Shown here one piece after another: positions 16,481 to 24,330 of a DNA stretch of 64,000 nt. The stretch covers positions 434,001 through 498,000 of the forward strand of contig NZ_MTBP01000004.1 in the NCBI RefSeq assembly GCF_002911665.1, in the 5' to 3' direction. The notes under the pieces are model-generated. The model did no database searches. It saw only the letters and a program-made list of their open reading frames with translations, and was not told where the DNA came from. The stretch comes from Actinomadura rubteroloni (GTDB lineage Bacteria; Actinomycetota; Actinomycetes; Streptosporangiales; Streptosporangiaceae). The position numbers and the translations under genes are program-made. How positions within the stretch are numbered: position 1 is the first letter of the stretch; each line of letters opens with the position of its first letter.

Positions 16481-17311
16481 GTGAGGCGGGCGTTGGTTAT
16501 CGGCGGCGGTGGCGGGGTCGCGGCGCCGTGGGAGGCGGGTCTGGTCGAGGGATTGCGCCGTGCCGGAGTGGATCTCGGCGCGGCCGACGTGTTCGTCGGG
16601 ACGGGTTGGGGCTCGCAGGTGGCCGCCTGCCTCGCCTCGGGCGTCGATCTGAACGCGGTGATCAAGGACGTCACCGCGGCCTCCGACCGGCTGGGCTGCC
16701 CCAGCGCCGATTTCGCCCGGCTGACGGAAGTGGTCACCGCCCTGTCCGACACGTCGATCCCGGGCCGGGAGCGGCGGCGGCGCGTCGGGCGGGTCGCTCG
16801 CCGCGCGACGACGCGGGAGAGGGCGTTCCGGCTGGATCCGATCACCGATTGCCTGCCCGTGCGGGACTGGCCCGACCGTCCGCTGGTCCTCATGGCCGTG
16901 GACGCCGACACCGGCGAGCGGGTCGCCTGGCGGCGCGGTGGGACGGCGACGCTGCCGCAGGCCGTCCGCGCGTCGGCGAGCTGGCCGAGCGAGCACCCGC
17001 CCACCGAGATCGACGGGCACGCCTACATCGACGGCGACACCTACTCCACCACCAACGCCGACCTGGCCGCCGGCTGCGACCGCGTCGTGGTCATGATGCC
17101 GCTCCGCCATCTCGTCCCGGCCGACAGACTGGAACGGGAGATCGACCGCCTCGGTGACGCCGAGGTCACCGTGATCGGCCCGGACCCCCCGACGGTCGAG
17201 CTGTTCTCCATGGCCCTTTTCGAATCCACCGCCCCCCGGGCCGCCTACGAGGCGGGCATTCGGCAAGCCGCCGACCAAGCCGCCGGGGTCGCCGCCGCGT
17301 GGAACGGCTGA
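16481..17311 (+). CDS. Patatin-like protein with the nucleophile serine replaced
   Basis: A patatin-fold protein of about 276 residues from GTG 16481, eight bases after GGAGGG. The glycine-rich oxyanion loop is IGGGGGVAAPWEAGLVEGL. The position of the GxSxG nucleophile reads VGTGWGSQVAACLASG where relatives have a G-T-S-A-G-S motif, so the serine is glycine. The dyad aspartate is kept in IDGDTYSTTNADLAAG. Active patatin phospholipases need both residues, so this protein should not hydrolyse by the usual mechanism. It could be a pseudoenzyme, or early decay; the reading frame is otherwise intact. It is divergent from a frameshifted regulator, which fits a locus losing function. Confidence 0.85.
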   Translation: MRRALVIGGGGGVAAPWEAGLVEGLRRAGVDLGAADVFVGTGWGSQVAACLASGVDLNAVIKDVTAASDRLGCPSADFARLTEVVTALSDTSIPGRERRRRVGRVARRATTRERAFRLDPITDCLPVRDWPDRPLVLMAVDADTGERVAWRRGGTATLPQAVRASASWPSEHPPTEIDGHAYIDGDTYSTTNADLAAGCDRVVVMMPLRHLVPADRLEREIDRLGDAEVTVIGPDPPTVELFSMALFESTAPRAAYEAGIRQAADQAAGVAAAWNG

Positions 17312-17347
17312 CCCGCGCGGTTTCGCGCCGGTCCCGGACGGGCGCAC

Positions 17348-17569
17348 ATGAGCGCTTCCGTCTACTCGACCACCGACGCCGACCTGGCCGCTGGCGCGGA
17401 ACGCGTCATGATCCTTGTGTCGAGAGGGAACGTGCGCGAGCTGCTGGACGTCCTGAAACGGGCTAACGTCCCCGAGCACTGCCCAGCAGGCCGGGTGGTA
17501 GATCGCGGGGCTGGTGCCGGGCCGTGGAGCGGTTCTCGCCTCCGCGGCCCGGCGGCTCCAGCGCGTTGA
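17348..17569 (+). pseudogene. Fragment duplicated from the patatin-like gene
   Basis: A 73-codon frame whose start (SVYSTTDADLAAGAERVMIL) copies the active-site Asp region of the neighbouring patatin-like protein (DTYSTTNADLAAGCDRVVVM). Over about 53 bases (17359-17411 against 17041-17093) the DNA is roughly four-fifths identical. The catalytic Asp-Gly is absent because the copy begins after it. The remaining 45 residues match nothing I recognise. It is probably the tail of a second, mostly deleted patatin gene or a partial tandem duplication. Confidence 0.55.
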
Positions 17570-19231
17570 TCAGCCCAAAGACCATTTCTGGTTGGCGCCC
17601 TGGTTGCAGGTGTAGAGCTCCAGCAGCGTCCCGTTGCGGTTACCTGCGGGTTGGTCGCCGCCGGTCACGTCGAGGCACAGCCCGGACTGTGCGCCGGTAA
17701 TGGTGCCATCGGGGTTGAAGCGCCATTTCTGGTTTGCGCCGCCGTGGCAGTCCCACACGAGAACAGTGGTGCCGGACCGGGTGCCGGGAGCGTCCAGGCA
17801 TTGCGTGCCGCCGGACAGGCGCAGCTCGCCGGCGGTGGTGAAGGTGGTCGCCTGCCGGCCGCCGCTGCAGTCCGAGATGACGACCTTCGTGCCCGTAGTG
17901 CCGTCCCCGGCGTCCAGGCACCGGTTGGAGGAGGCGCCGACCAGCGGACGGGCGGTGCCGACGGTGCTGCCGCTACCGACCGAGACGCGGTACATGACCG
18001 TGCCGTGCGCGGGCACGGTGGCGCTGATCGCGCCCGTGGAGCTGGAGACGGCCTTGGTCCACACGTTGAACAGCTTGTAGGAAGGCGCCGATGGCAGCCC
18101 GGTCGCGGCCGCGGTGGTCGCGACCGTTACGGCGGTGGTGTTCTCGTTGGTGAGCGTGACCGAGCGGTCGCCGTTGGCCAGTTGCTTGATCATCACCACC
18201 TTGCCGTCCGAGCGTGAGATCACCTGCCCCTGCCGTCCCAGCCGGTCCTGGTCGACGGCGATGACGTCGGTGTTCTTCAAGATCGCGAGGGCGGCCGGGG
18301 TCGCGGTGCGCAGGTCGCTGCCGATGAGCAGCGGCGCGGCCATCTGCGCCCAGAGGCTGAAGTGGGTGCGGTACTCGGTGTCGGTCATGCCGCCATTGCC
18401 GACTTCGAGCATGTCGGGGTCGTTCCAGGCGCCGGGCTTGGCGTAGGACGCGAGCGGCTGGTTCTGGTGCGCGATGGAGATCATGCTGGACCAGCTATCG
18501 CCGATGTCGCCGGTGGTACGCCAGGAGTGCCCTACTCCTGCGGCCCACGTCCAGGGCTTGCTCTCGCCCCAGTCGCAGATGCTGTAGAAGATCGGCCGCC
18601 CGGTCGCCTTCAGCGCCTTACCCATGGCCCTGTACCGCTTTTGCGCGTCGACACCCTGGTTGTTGCAGTTGTCGTACTTGAGGTAGTCGACGCCCCACGA
18701 GGCCCACAGTTGAGCGTCCTTCTGCTCGTACCCGAGACCACCGGGAAAGCCCTGGCTGTCGCAGGTCTTGGTGCCGGCGCTGGAATAGAGGCCGAACTTC
18801 AGGCCCTTGGAGTGGACATAGTCGGCGAGCGCTTTGATTCCGTGGGGAAAGCGCACCGGGTCGGCTTGAAGGTTGCCCGCGTTATCGCGCTTGGGCAGCG
18901 CCCAGCAGTCATCGAGGTTGACGTACTGATACCCGGCGTCCTTCAGCCTCCCAGAGACCATCAGGTCGGCGATTTCCTTGATCATGGCTTCGTTGAACTG
19001 CCTGCCGCACCAGGTCGCATTCCAATTGTTGAACCCCATCTGAGGGGTCTGCGCCAGACTGTCACCCGGCGCCAGGGTCGGCGCGGCGGCTGACGTGCGG
19101 GGCGGCTCGGCGGCCTTGGCCGAGGCCATCGTGGCCGGTGTGGGCGTGACGAACGCCGTCAGCGCGCCGATGATCAACGCGCCGCATGATGCTGTGACGC
19201 GGCCGGTGAGCCCTCGCTTTGGATGAAACAT
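17570..19231 (-). CDS. Secreted alpha-galactosidase (GH27) with ricin-type lectin domain
   Basis: Glycosidase of 553 residues that removes alpha-linked galactose (some relatives remove beta-L-arabinopyranose) outside the cell. The signal peptide covers about residues 1-40. The GH27 barrel begins at TPQMGFNNWNATWCG and includes YVNLDDCWAL, the nucleophile aspartate in VDYLKYDNCN and the acid/base region SWRTTGDIGDSW. PGAWNDPDMLEVGN is also typical. A C-terminal antiparallel beta domain (VTLTNENTT) is followed, from about residue 425, by a CBM13 ricin-B domain with three Q-x-W-type repeats (GGANQKWRF, QGANQKWSL and a degenerate GRQATTF). The start is the ATG at 19231. It has no sugar-transport neighbours. 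Confidence 0.95.
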   Translation of the reverse strand: MFHPKRGLTGRVTASCGALIIGALTAFVTPTPATMASAKAAEPPRTSAAAPTLAPGDSLAQTPQMGFNNWNATWCGRQFNEAMIKEIADLMVSGRLKDAGYQYVNLDDCWALPKRDNAGNLQADPVRFPHGIKALADYVHSKGLKFGLYSSAGTKTCDSQGFPGGLGYEQKDAQLWASWGVDYLKYDNCNNQGVDAQKRYRAMGKALKATGRPIFYSICDWGESKPWTWAAGVGHSWRTTGDIGDSWSSMISIAHQNQPLASYAKPGAWNDPDMLEVGNGGMTDTEYRTHFSLWAQMAAPLLIGSDLRTATPAALAILKNTDVIAVDQDRLGRQGQVISRSDGKVVMIKQLANGDRSVTLTNENTTAVTVATTAAATGLPSAPSYKLFNVWTKAVSSSTGAISATVPAHGTVMYRVSVGSGSTVGTARPLVGASSNRCLDAGDGTTGTKVVISDCSGGRQATTFTTAGELRLSGGTQCLDAPGTRSGTTVLVWDCHGGANQKWRFNPDGTITGAQSGLCLDVTGGDQPAGNRNGTLLELYTCNQGANQKWSLG

Positions 19232-19667
19232 TCACGACTCCGGGGGGTGGGGATGTGAGGTCGAACTCGAGGAACGGCGCGCCGTTTCAAGGGCCGTTCA
19301 GTGCCATCCCAGAGCTGGAGGGCCAGTAGGTGCCGGACGGTCAGTCCTGTGCGGGCGAGGTGGAACGGCCTTTGGTGTGCTTGGGCATGTGTAGTCCTTC
19401 TGAGGGGTGAACCATCGTGAAGGTTGAGACTGCGGTCCGGCCGCCGGATTAAAGCCCGCGCGGGATTTTTCTTCCGGTGCCGGAACGGCGGGCGGGGGAG
19501 ACGGCCGGGCGTATCGGCGAGCGGAAGGTTGTTACCCGGACGCGGGCAGATGCGATGAGCGCGCGTGGAGATCGCATTGCCCGGTGTTCTCAGGCGGGGC
19601 GGTCTCGGTGCTCCTGATCACCCGGCCCGTCCGGCGCGGGTCTTTGTGCGAGCCCTGAGGTTGCGGT
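19232..19667. other. Intergenic region holding a possible 15-residue peptide gene
   Basis: This is the upstream region of the alpha-galactosidase. Apart from the small frame at 19341-19388 described separately, and an AT-rich patch at 19449-19480 (CGGATTAAAGCCCGCGCGGG), I see no gene or clear hairpin. Confidence 0.4.
19341..19388 (-). CDS. Possible 15-residue peptide gene
   Basis: ATG 19388 lies after AGAAGGA with seven-base spacing and encodes MPKHTKGRSTSPAQD before TGA. The ribosome site is better than chance, and the peptide is charged and hydrophilic. It could be a leader or an unannotated small protein; no family is assigned. Treat as a candidate only. Confidence 0.3.
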   Translation of the reverse strand: MPKHTKGRSTSPAQD

Positions 19668-21296
19668 TCAGGCGATCTTGGGGGTGGCTCGTTCGATGAT
19701 CGGGGCGAGGTCCAGGCCCGGCGGGAGAGTGCCGTAGGCGTGGCCCCAGTCGCCGCCTAGGCGGGTCGAGCAGAAGGCGTCCGCTACTGCTGGGTGGCCG
19801 TGTCTGACCAGCAAGGATGCCTGGAGAACGAGGGCGAACCGCTCGGCGATGCGGCGGGCGCGGAGCTCCGCGGTGGCGACGTCGGTGAGGGAGTCCTTGG
19901 CCTGCCGGATGGCGGTGTCGAGGTGTGCGTTGGACCCGCTGGCGAGCTCCACCTCGGTGAAGAACGCTTCGACGGTCTGGGGATCTTTCACCATGGCTCT
20001 GAGGAGATCGAGAGCGGCTACGTTTCCCGAGCCCTCCCAAATACCGTTGAGAGGGCTTTCGCGGAAGAGGCGGGGCATTCCGGAGTCTTCCACGTAGCCA
20101 TTGCCGCCCAGGCACTCCAAAGACTCGGCCGTGTGGGACGGCCAGCGTTTGCAGACCCAGTATTTTCCGACGGCGAGAGCCAGCCGTTTGAAGGCGTCCT
20201 CGCGGGTGTCGCCGCGGACGGCGCGGTCGGCGGCGCCGGCCAGGCGGGTCATCAGGACGGTCGCCGCCTCGGACTCGATCGCCAGGTCCGCCAGGACGTT
20301 CCGCATCAGCGGCTGGTCGATGAGGTAGGAGCCGAACGCCTTGCGGTGCGCGGCGTGGTGGGCGGCGGTGATGAGGCCCTGGCGCATTCCGGCGGCGGCG
20401 CCGATCACGCAGTCCAGGCGGGTCATGTTGACCATTTCGATGATGGTCCGGACGCCGCGTCCCTCATCGCCCACGCGCCATGCCGTCGCGTTCTCGTATT
20501 CGATTTCGGACGAGGCGTTGGAGCGGTTGCCCAGCTTGTCCTTCAGGCGCATGAGGCGAAGGGGGTTCGGGGTGCCGTCGGGCAGGACGCGCGGGACGAG
20601 AAAGCACGTCAGTCCGCCCGGCGCCTGCGCCAGTGTCAGGAACACGTCGCACATCGGGGCGCTGGTGAACCATTTGTGGCCCACCAGGCGGTACGTTCCG
20701 TCGTCCGTTGGGGTCGCGGTGGTCGTGTTGGCGCGGACGTCCGAACCGCCCTGCTTCTCTGTCATCGACATCCCGGCCAGGAGGCCGCGCTTGCCGAGCG
20801 GAGCGCGCAGCCCGAAGTCGTAAACAGGCTCGGTCAGCAGCGGTTCGTAGAGCGCGGACAGTTCGGGGGCCTGGCGCAGCGCGGGCACGGCCGCGTACGT
20901 CATCGACACCGGACAGCCGTGGCCCGCGTCGACCCGCCAGGCGAAGAACTTCGCGGCGCGGGCGACGTGCGCGCCCGGACGGCCGTCCGCCCACGGCGCG
21001 CCGTGCAGGCCGCGGGTGACGGCCACGTTCATCAGTTCGTGCCACGCCGGGTGGAACTCGACCGTGTCGGTGCGGTGGCCGTAGCGGTCGTGCGTGCGCA
21101 GGACGGGCGGGTGCTCGTTCGCCAGCCGTCCCCACTCCTGCGCCTGCTCGGTGCCCGCGAGGACGCCCAGCTCGTGGACCTCGCCGGCGGCCCAGCCCGC
21201 GCCCTCGCGCTCCAGCCCGGCCAGCAGCGCCGGGTCGTCGGCGAGGTCGTGGCCGACGAGCGGGGGGACCTGGTTGAACACGGTGTGCGTCGTCAC
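19668..21296 (-). CDS. AidB-like acyl-CoA dehydrogenase
   Basis: FAD-linked dehydrogenase of 542 residues from GTG 21296, which overlaps the TetR stop (GTGA). Visible features are the AidB-type N-terminal segment (TVFNQVPPLVGHDLADDPAL), the middle domain GMSMTEKQGGSDVRANTT, LVGHKWFTSAPMCDVFLTLA, the arginine region LGNRSNASSEIEYENATAW, LECLGGNGYVEDSGMPRLFRE and PLNGIWEGSGNVAALDLLRA. E. coli AidB is tied to alkylation response; most actinobacterial homologues have unknown acyl-CoA substrates. The TetR gene directly upstream makes it the likely target of that regulator. Confidence 0.93.
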   Translation of the reverse strand: MTTHTVFNQVPPLVGHDLADDPALLAGLEREGAGWAAGEVHELGVLAGTEQAQEWGRLANEHPPVLRTHDRYGHRTDTVEFHPAWHELMNVAVTRGLHGAPWADGRPGAHVARAAKFFAWRVDAGHGCPVSMTYAAVPALRQAPELSALYEPLLTEPVYDFGLRAPLGKRGLLAGMSMTEKQGGSDVRANTTTATPTDDGTYRLVGHKWFTSAPMCDVFLTLAQAPGGLTCFLVPRVLPDGTPNPLRLMRLKDKLGNRSNASSEIEYENATAWRVGDEGRGVRTIIEMVNMTRLDCVIGAAAGMRQGLITAAHHAAHRKAFGSYLIDQPLMRNVLADLAIESEAATVLMTRLAGAADRAVRGDTREDAFKRLALAVGKYWVCKRWPSHTAESLECLGGNGYVEDSGMPRLFRESPLNGIWEGSGNVAALDLLRAMVKDPQTVEAFFTEVELASGSNAHLDTAIRQAKDSLTDVATAELRARRIAERFALVLQASLLVRHGHPAVADAFCSTRLGGDWGHAYGTLPPGLDLAPIIERATPKIA

Positions 21297-21892
21297 GGTC
21301 GTACTCCCAGCGATCGGTGGGCGAAGGCGATGAGGGACGGGACGGTCCCGGGCGCGATCGAGCCGGCCGCCAGCGGCGCGACCAGCGCCTCCCCGATGGC
21401 CCCGACGAGGGCGGTCGCCGAAAGTGCCGCGTCCTGCTCGGGCAGCTCGCCGGCGGCGATCCCGGCGGCGACGAAACGGGTGAAGACGGCGGCGTAGGCG
21501 CGGCGGAACACCAGGCGCTCGGCCTCGACGGCCGGGTCGACGGGCTCGGCGAGCAGCGCGTACGCCAGCCGGGGGTTGCGCAGCGCGCGGCCGGCGAACG
21601 TCTCGATGACGGCGGCGGTGCGCGCGGCGGCGGTGGTCTCCAGTTCGGCGGCGCGGGCGACGGCGTCGACCTCGCGCTGCGAGGCCGTCCGGAACACCTC
21701 CGCCATGAGGTCGGCCTTGGCGGGGAAGTGCCGGTAGACGCTGCCGGTCGCCATGCCCGCGCGCTCGGCGACCGCGCCGACCGAGCAGCCCCGGTAGCCG
21801 TGCTCGGCGACGAGTTCGAGCGCGGCGGCGACGACGCGGTCCCGGGACGCGCTGAGCCGCGCCTGCACGCCGGGCGTCCTCCGATAGGGCAC
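21293..21892 (-). CDS. TetR family transcriptional regulator
   Basis: Repressor of 199 residues. The N-terminal HTH (residues 20-65: LELVAEHGYRGCSVGAVAER, then AGMATGSVYRHFPAKADLMA) is a standard TetR_N domain, and the C-terminal part is an all-helical ligand domain. GTG 21892 has no clear ribosome site and may be read from a short leader. A TGAAC-4-GTTCA palindrome sits 10 bases upstream (21902-21915). The gene overlaps the acyl-CoA dehydrogenase gene, suggesting that the pair is co-transcribed and that the inducer is an acyl-CoA or fatty acid (inference). Confidence 0.92.
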   Translation of the reverse strand: MPYRRTPGVQARLSASRDRVVAAALELVAEHGYRGCSVGAVAERAGMATGSVYRHFPAKADLMAEVFRTASQREVDAVARAAELETTAAARTAAVIETFAGRALRNPRLAYALLAEPVDPAVEAERLVFRRAYAAVFTRFVAAGIAAGELPEQDAALSATALVGAIGEALVAPLAAGSIAPGTVPSLIAFAHRSLGVRP

Positions 21893-21901
21893 GGGAAGGA
21901 T

Positions 21902-21915
21902 TGAACCTCAGTTCA
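21902..21915. promoter_or_regulatory. Palindromic operator upstream of tetR/acyl-CoA dehydrogenase
   Basis: TGAAC CTCA GTTCA is a perfect 5-bp inverted repeat with a four-base spacer, 10 bases upstream of the TetR start. It is the natural candidate for autoregulation of the two-gene unit. Confidence 0.55.
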
Positions 21916-22011
21916 TTCTTTCCGGCAACCCCGGCATCCTCCCTAGGGCGCGGCCCCATCTCGTCCGCGCGGCGGATTGCCCGGCGTCCGCGGGGGCATA
22001 CCTTCGGAATC

Positions 22012-22653
22012 ATGAGCACGCCCACCCCGCAGCACGGCCCGGTCCCCTCGCGCGACGGGACGGCGCCGGTCCGCGCGTCCGGCGCCGAGCGCGCGGCCGT
22101 CGTGGAGCGGCTCCGCGTCGCGTCGGTCGAGGGGCGGCTGACCTTCCAGGAGCTGACCGACCGCACGGCCGCGGCCTACGCGGCGCGCACGCGCGGTGAG
22201 CTGGAAGGCGTCACCGGCGACCTGCCCGCGCTCGGCGCGCCCGGCGCCGCGCCCGCGCCCCGCCAGGTGGTGCGGCGGTTCACCGCGATCATGGGCGACT
22301 GCGACGCGCGGCCCGCCGGGCGCATCGACCAGGACCTTGAAGCCCTGGCCGTCCTCGGCGACGTCGTGCTCGACCTGCGCGCCGCGCAGGTGCCGAGCGG
22401 CGAGGTCGCGGTCAGCGCGACGGCCGTCCTCGGCGACGTGCGGATCATCGTTCCGGACGGCGTGCGCGTCGAGATGACCGGCCGCGCCGTCCTCGGGGAC
22501 CGGCGGGTGCTCGTCGGCGACCAGGAGCCGGACCGCCGCCTGCCGGTGGTGCGGGTGCGCGCGAACTCCATCCTCGGCGACGTGCGGATCGTCGCGGGGG
22601 ACCGGCAGGACGCGCGGCGCCGTCCGGTGTCGGAGCCCCGCGCCGCCGACTGA
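22012..22653 (+). CDS. DUF1707 / LiaF-like C-terminal domain protein
   Basis: Cytoplasmic protein of 213 residues from ATG 22012. Residues 18-60 are a DUF1707 helical module (RASGAERAAVVERLRVASVE, then GRLTFQELTDRTAAAYAART). From about 90 the protein forms repeated short beta strands with the recurring phrase VLGDV (AVLGDVVLDL, AVLGDVRIIV, SILGDVRIV), like the cell-wall-active antibiotic response (LiaF/VraT) C-terminal domain. No membrane helix is present, unlike many relatives. The function of the actinobacterial family is unknown. Confidence 0.87.
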   Translation: MSTPTPQHGPVPSRDGTAPVRASGAERAAVVERLRVASVEGRLTFQELTDRTAAAYAARTRGELEGVTGDLPALGAPGAAPAPRQVVRRFTAIMGDCDARPAGRIDQDLEALAVLGDVVLDLRAAQVPSGEVAVSATAVLGDVRIIVPDGVRVEMTGRAVLGDRRVLVGDQEPDRRLPVVRVRANSILGDVRIVAGDRQDARRRPVSEPRAAD

Positions 22654-22682
22654 CGGCCACTTGTATCATCCGCTGCTGCCAA

Positions 22683-22771
22683 ATCAGCGTTGCTGATCTG
22701 TATCCGGCGTCGTATCGGGCCCTCCCCGGGTGCGGTCATGATGGCCTCCCACGAGTACAAGTAAGTACTTA
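22683..22771. promoter_or_regulatory. Two palindromes upstream of the PETase-like hydrolase
   Basis: ATCAGC GTT GCTGAT (22683-22697) is a perfect inverted repeat. TAAGTACTTA (22762-22771) is a perfect 10-bp palindrome preceded by a related half-site, GTACAAGTA. Both lie between the DUF1707 stop and the hydrolase ATG at 22789. They are candidate regulator sites for the hydrolase; no regulator gene is adjacent. Confidence 0.4.
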
Positions 22772-22788
22772 TGAGAGGAACCGCCCCC

Positions 22789-23676
22789 ATGCCCTCCTGG
22801 AGCCACGCGCGCCCGAAGACCGCCCTGACGGCGGTCGCCGCGTTCGCCGCGCTGACGTCCGTCACCGCCGTCACGAGCCCGGCGCACGCCGACAGCAACC
22901 CCTTCCAGCGCGGTCCCGCGCCCACCGAGGCGAGCGTGAGCGCGCAGAAGGGCCCGTTCGCGACCGCGCAGGTCAACGTCCCCGCCGGCAGCGGCGACGG
23001 CTTCAACGACGGGACGATCTACTACCCGACCGACACGAGCCAGGGCACGTTCGGCGCGATCGCCGTGATGCCGGGCTTCCTGTCCCCGCAGGACTGGATC
23101 CGCTGGTACGGGCCGCTGCTGGCGTCCCAGGGCTTCGTCGTGATGACGCTCGACAGCAAGGGCTTCGTCGACTCGCCGAGCTCCCGCGGCGACCAGTTGC
23201 TCGCCGCGCTGGACTACCTGACGACCAAGAGCAAGGTCGTGGACCGCATCGACACGAGCCGCCTCGGCGTCGTCGGCTGGTCGATGGGCGGCGGCGGCGC
23301 GCTGGAGTCGTCCTACGACCGGCCGTCGCTGAAGGCCGACGTCGCGCTCGCGCCCTGGCACGTCGGCCTGGAGCAGAGCAAGATCACCGTCCCCAGCATG
23401 ATCATCGCGGACGACGGCGACTGGCTGGCGCCGACCGGCTCGTTCGCCAAGCCGTTCTACAACGGCATTCCCGACACCACGAACAAGGCGCTCATCGAGC
23501 TGAAGAACGCCAACCACTTCACGTTCACGGGCTACAACAAGAACATCGCCAAGTACGCGGTGTCGTGGCTGAAGCGGTTCGTGGACAACGACAACCGCTA
23601 CGACCAGTTCCTCTGCCCGAAGCCGGCGACGAACAACGAGATCTCCCAGTCCGAGGCGACCTGCCCGCTGCACTGA
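22789..23676 (+). CDS. Secreted cutinase / PETase-like polyester hydrolase
   Basis: Serine hydrolase of 295 residues close in plan to Thermobifida cutinases and Ideonella PETase. ATG 22789 follows AGAGGA. A signal peptide (about 1-37, ending PAHADS) precedes NPFQRGPAPTEASV, the family start. The candidate triad is Ser165 in GWSMGGGG, Asp211 in ADDGDWLAP and His243 in NANHFTF. Substrate-site equivalents are Phe in MPGFLS (Tyr in the known enzymes), Met166 and Trp in LAPWHV. It ends with the conserved WLKRFVDNDNRYDQFLC and a final Cys for the C-terminal disulfide. The residue before Ser is Trp as in Ideonella PETase; the Thermobifida enzymes have His. No Cys pair matches the extra PETase disulfide. 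Confidence 0.9.
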   Translation: MPSWSHARPKTALTAVAAFAALTSVTAVTSPAHADSNPFQRGPAPTEASVSAQKGPFATAQVNVPAGSGDGFNDGTIYYPTDTSQGTFGAIAVMPGFLSPQDWIRWYGPLLASQGFVVMTLDSKGFVDSPSSRGDQLLAALDYLTTKSKVVDRIDTSRLGVVGWSMGGGGALESSYDRPSLKADVALAPWHVGLEQSKITVPSMIIADDGDWLAPTGSFAKPFYNGIPDTTNKALIELKNANHFTFTGYNKNIAKYAVSWLKRFVDNDNRYDQFLCPKPATNNEISQSEATCPLH

Positions 23677-23683
23677 TCCCCGC

Positions 23684-23717
23684 CGACGGCGGTGCCGCCC
23701 GGGCGGCACCGCCGTCG
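23684..23717. terminator. 34-bp perfect palindrome, bidirectional terminator
   Basis: CGACGGCGGTGCCGCCC is followed directly by its exact complement, centred between 23700 and 23701. It lies between the convergent hydrolase and a small minus-strand gene, eight bases after the hydrolase stop. It probably terminates both. Confidence 0.8.
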
Positions 23718-23732
23718 CCGGTCAGGCGCCGG

Positions 23733-23987
23733 TCAGCGCGCGTTGCGGGCCGTGCGGGCGCCGAGCCAGGCGGCGTACAGGGCCGTCCCGGCCAGGCCGG
23801 CGCGGCGCGTCCGCCGGGCGGTCAGCGCGAGGCCGAGCGCGATCTCCGTCGCGCCGTTGCGCTGGATCCAGGCCCGCGTGTTCTCCGGGAAGGCGATCCG
23901 GGTGACGGGCGCGAACGCCCGCGGCGCCGCGAAGTGGGCGGCGCCGGTGGCGGCCAGGACGAGTCCGGCGGTGCGCAGAAGGGCCAT
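23733..23987 (-). CDS. Small membrane-associated protein
   Basis: A protein of 84 residues from ATG 23987 with a hydrophobic N-terminus (ALLRTAGLVLAATGAAHFAA) and a second moderately hydrophobic part (GATEIALGLALTA; LAGTALYAAWLGA). The AAHFAAPRAF and PENTRAWIQRNGATE elements resemble small DoxX-like membrane proteins of actinomycetes; the function is unknown. AAAGGAAC precedes the start. A near-perfect TetR-type palindrome lies 43 bases upstream. Confidence 0.7.
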   Translation of the reverse strand: MALLRTAGLVLAATGAAHFAAPRAFAPVTRIAFPENTRAWIQRNGATEIALGLALTARRTRRAGLAGTALYAAWLGARTARNAR

Positions 23988-24029
23988 GACGTGGTTCCTT
24001 TCGGGAGGGCGGACCGACGCTAGCCCCGC

Positions 24030-24047
24030 ATTGGACGATCGGTCAAT
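24030..24047. promoter_or_regulatory. TetR-type operator candidate
   Basis: ATTGGACGATCGGTCAAT is an 18-bp palindrome with one mismatched pair, centred on CGATCG. Sites of this form are typical of TetR regulators. It lies between the small membrane protein gene and the preceding minus-strand gene; no cognate regulator is in view. Confidence 0.45.
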
Positions 24048-24053
24048 ACCGGC

Positions 24054-24299
24054 TCAGCGCGAGTCGTCGTCCCGTTCGGCGCGCTCCACGCCCTCCTCAT
24101 CGGGCCGCAGCGAGGCCCGCCAGTCGTCGCGCGCGTCCGCCCACTCGGTCTCCACGCCGGGCACGCCGGTCCCGCTGGTGCCGGGCGTCCCCGCGCCGGG
24201 CACCGTCCGGCCGCGCCAGTCCGACCCCCGGGTGACGGGGGCGTAGCACTCGTCGTCGGTCTCCCGGGGCGCGTGCCCGGGGTCGTCGCGTTCGCTCAT
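24054..24299 (-). CDS. Small acidic hypothetical protein
   Basis: A protein of 81 residues from ATG 24299, rich in Asp, Glu, Arg, Gly and Pro (MSERDDPGHAPRETDDECYA at the start; WADARDDWRASLRPDEEG later). It has no membrane segment or recognised domain and is probably disordered. It lies 31 bases after the chelatase stop on the same strand and could be co-transcribed with the sulfur genes. The coding call rests on codon bias and position. Confidence 0.5.
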   Translation of the reverse strand: MSERDDPGHAPRETDDECYAPVTRGSDWRGRTVPGAGTPGTSGTGVPGVETEWADARDDWRASLRPDEEGVERAERDDDSR

Positions 24300-24330
24300 G
24301 GGCGGGCGCCTACCCGCTCCGGCACGTCCG

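Noticed and set aside
19668..22166. 832-codon minus-strand frame covering the acyl-CoA dehydrogenase and tetR region
   Set aside because: Only the part from 21296 down resembles a protein family; upstream it is a shadow of tetR in another frame.
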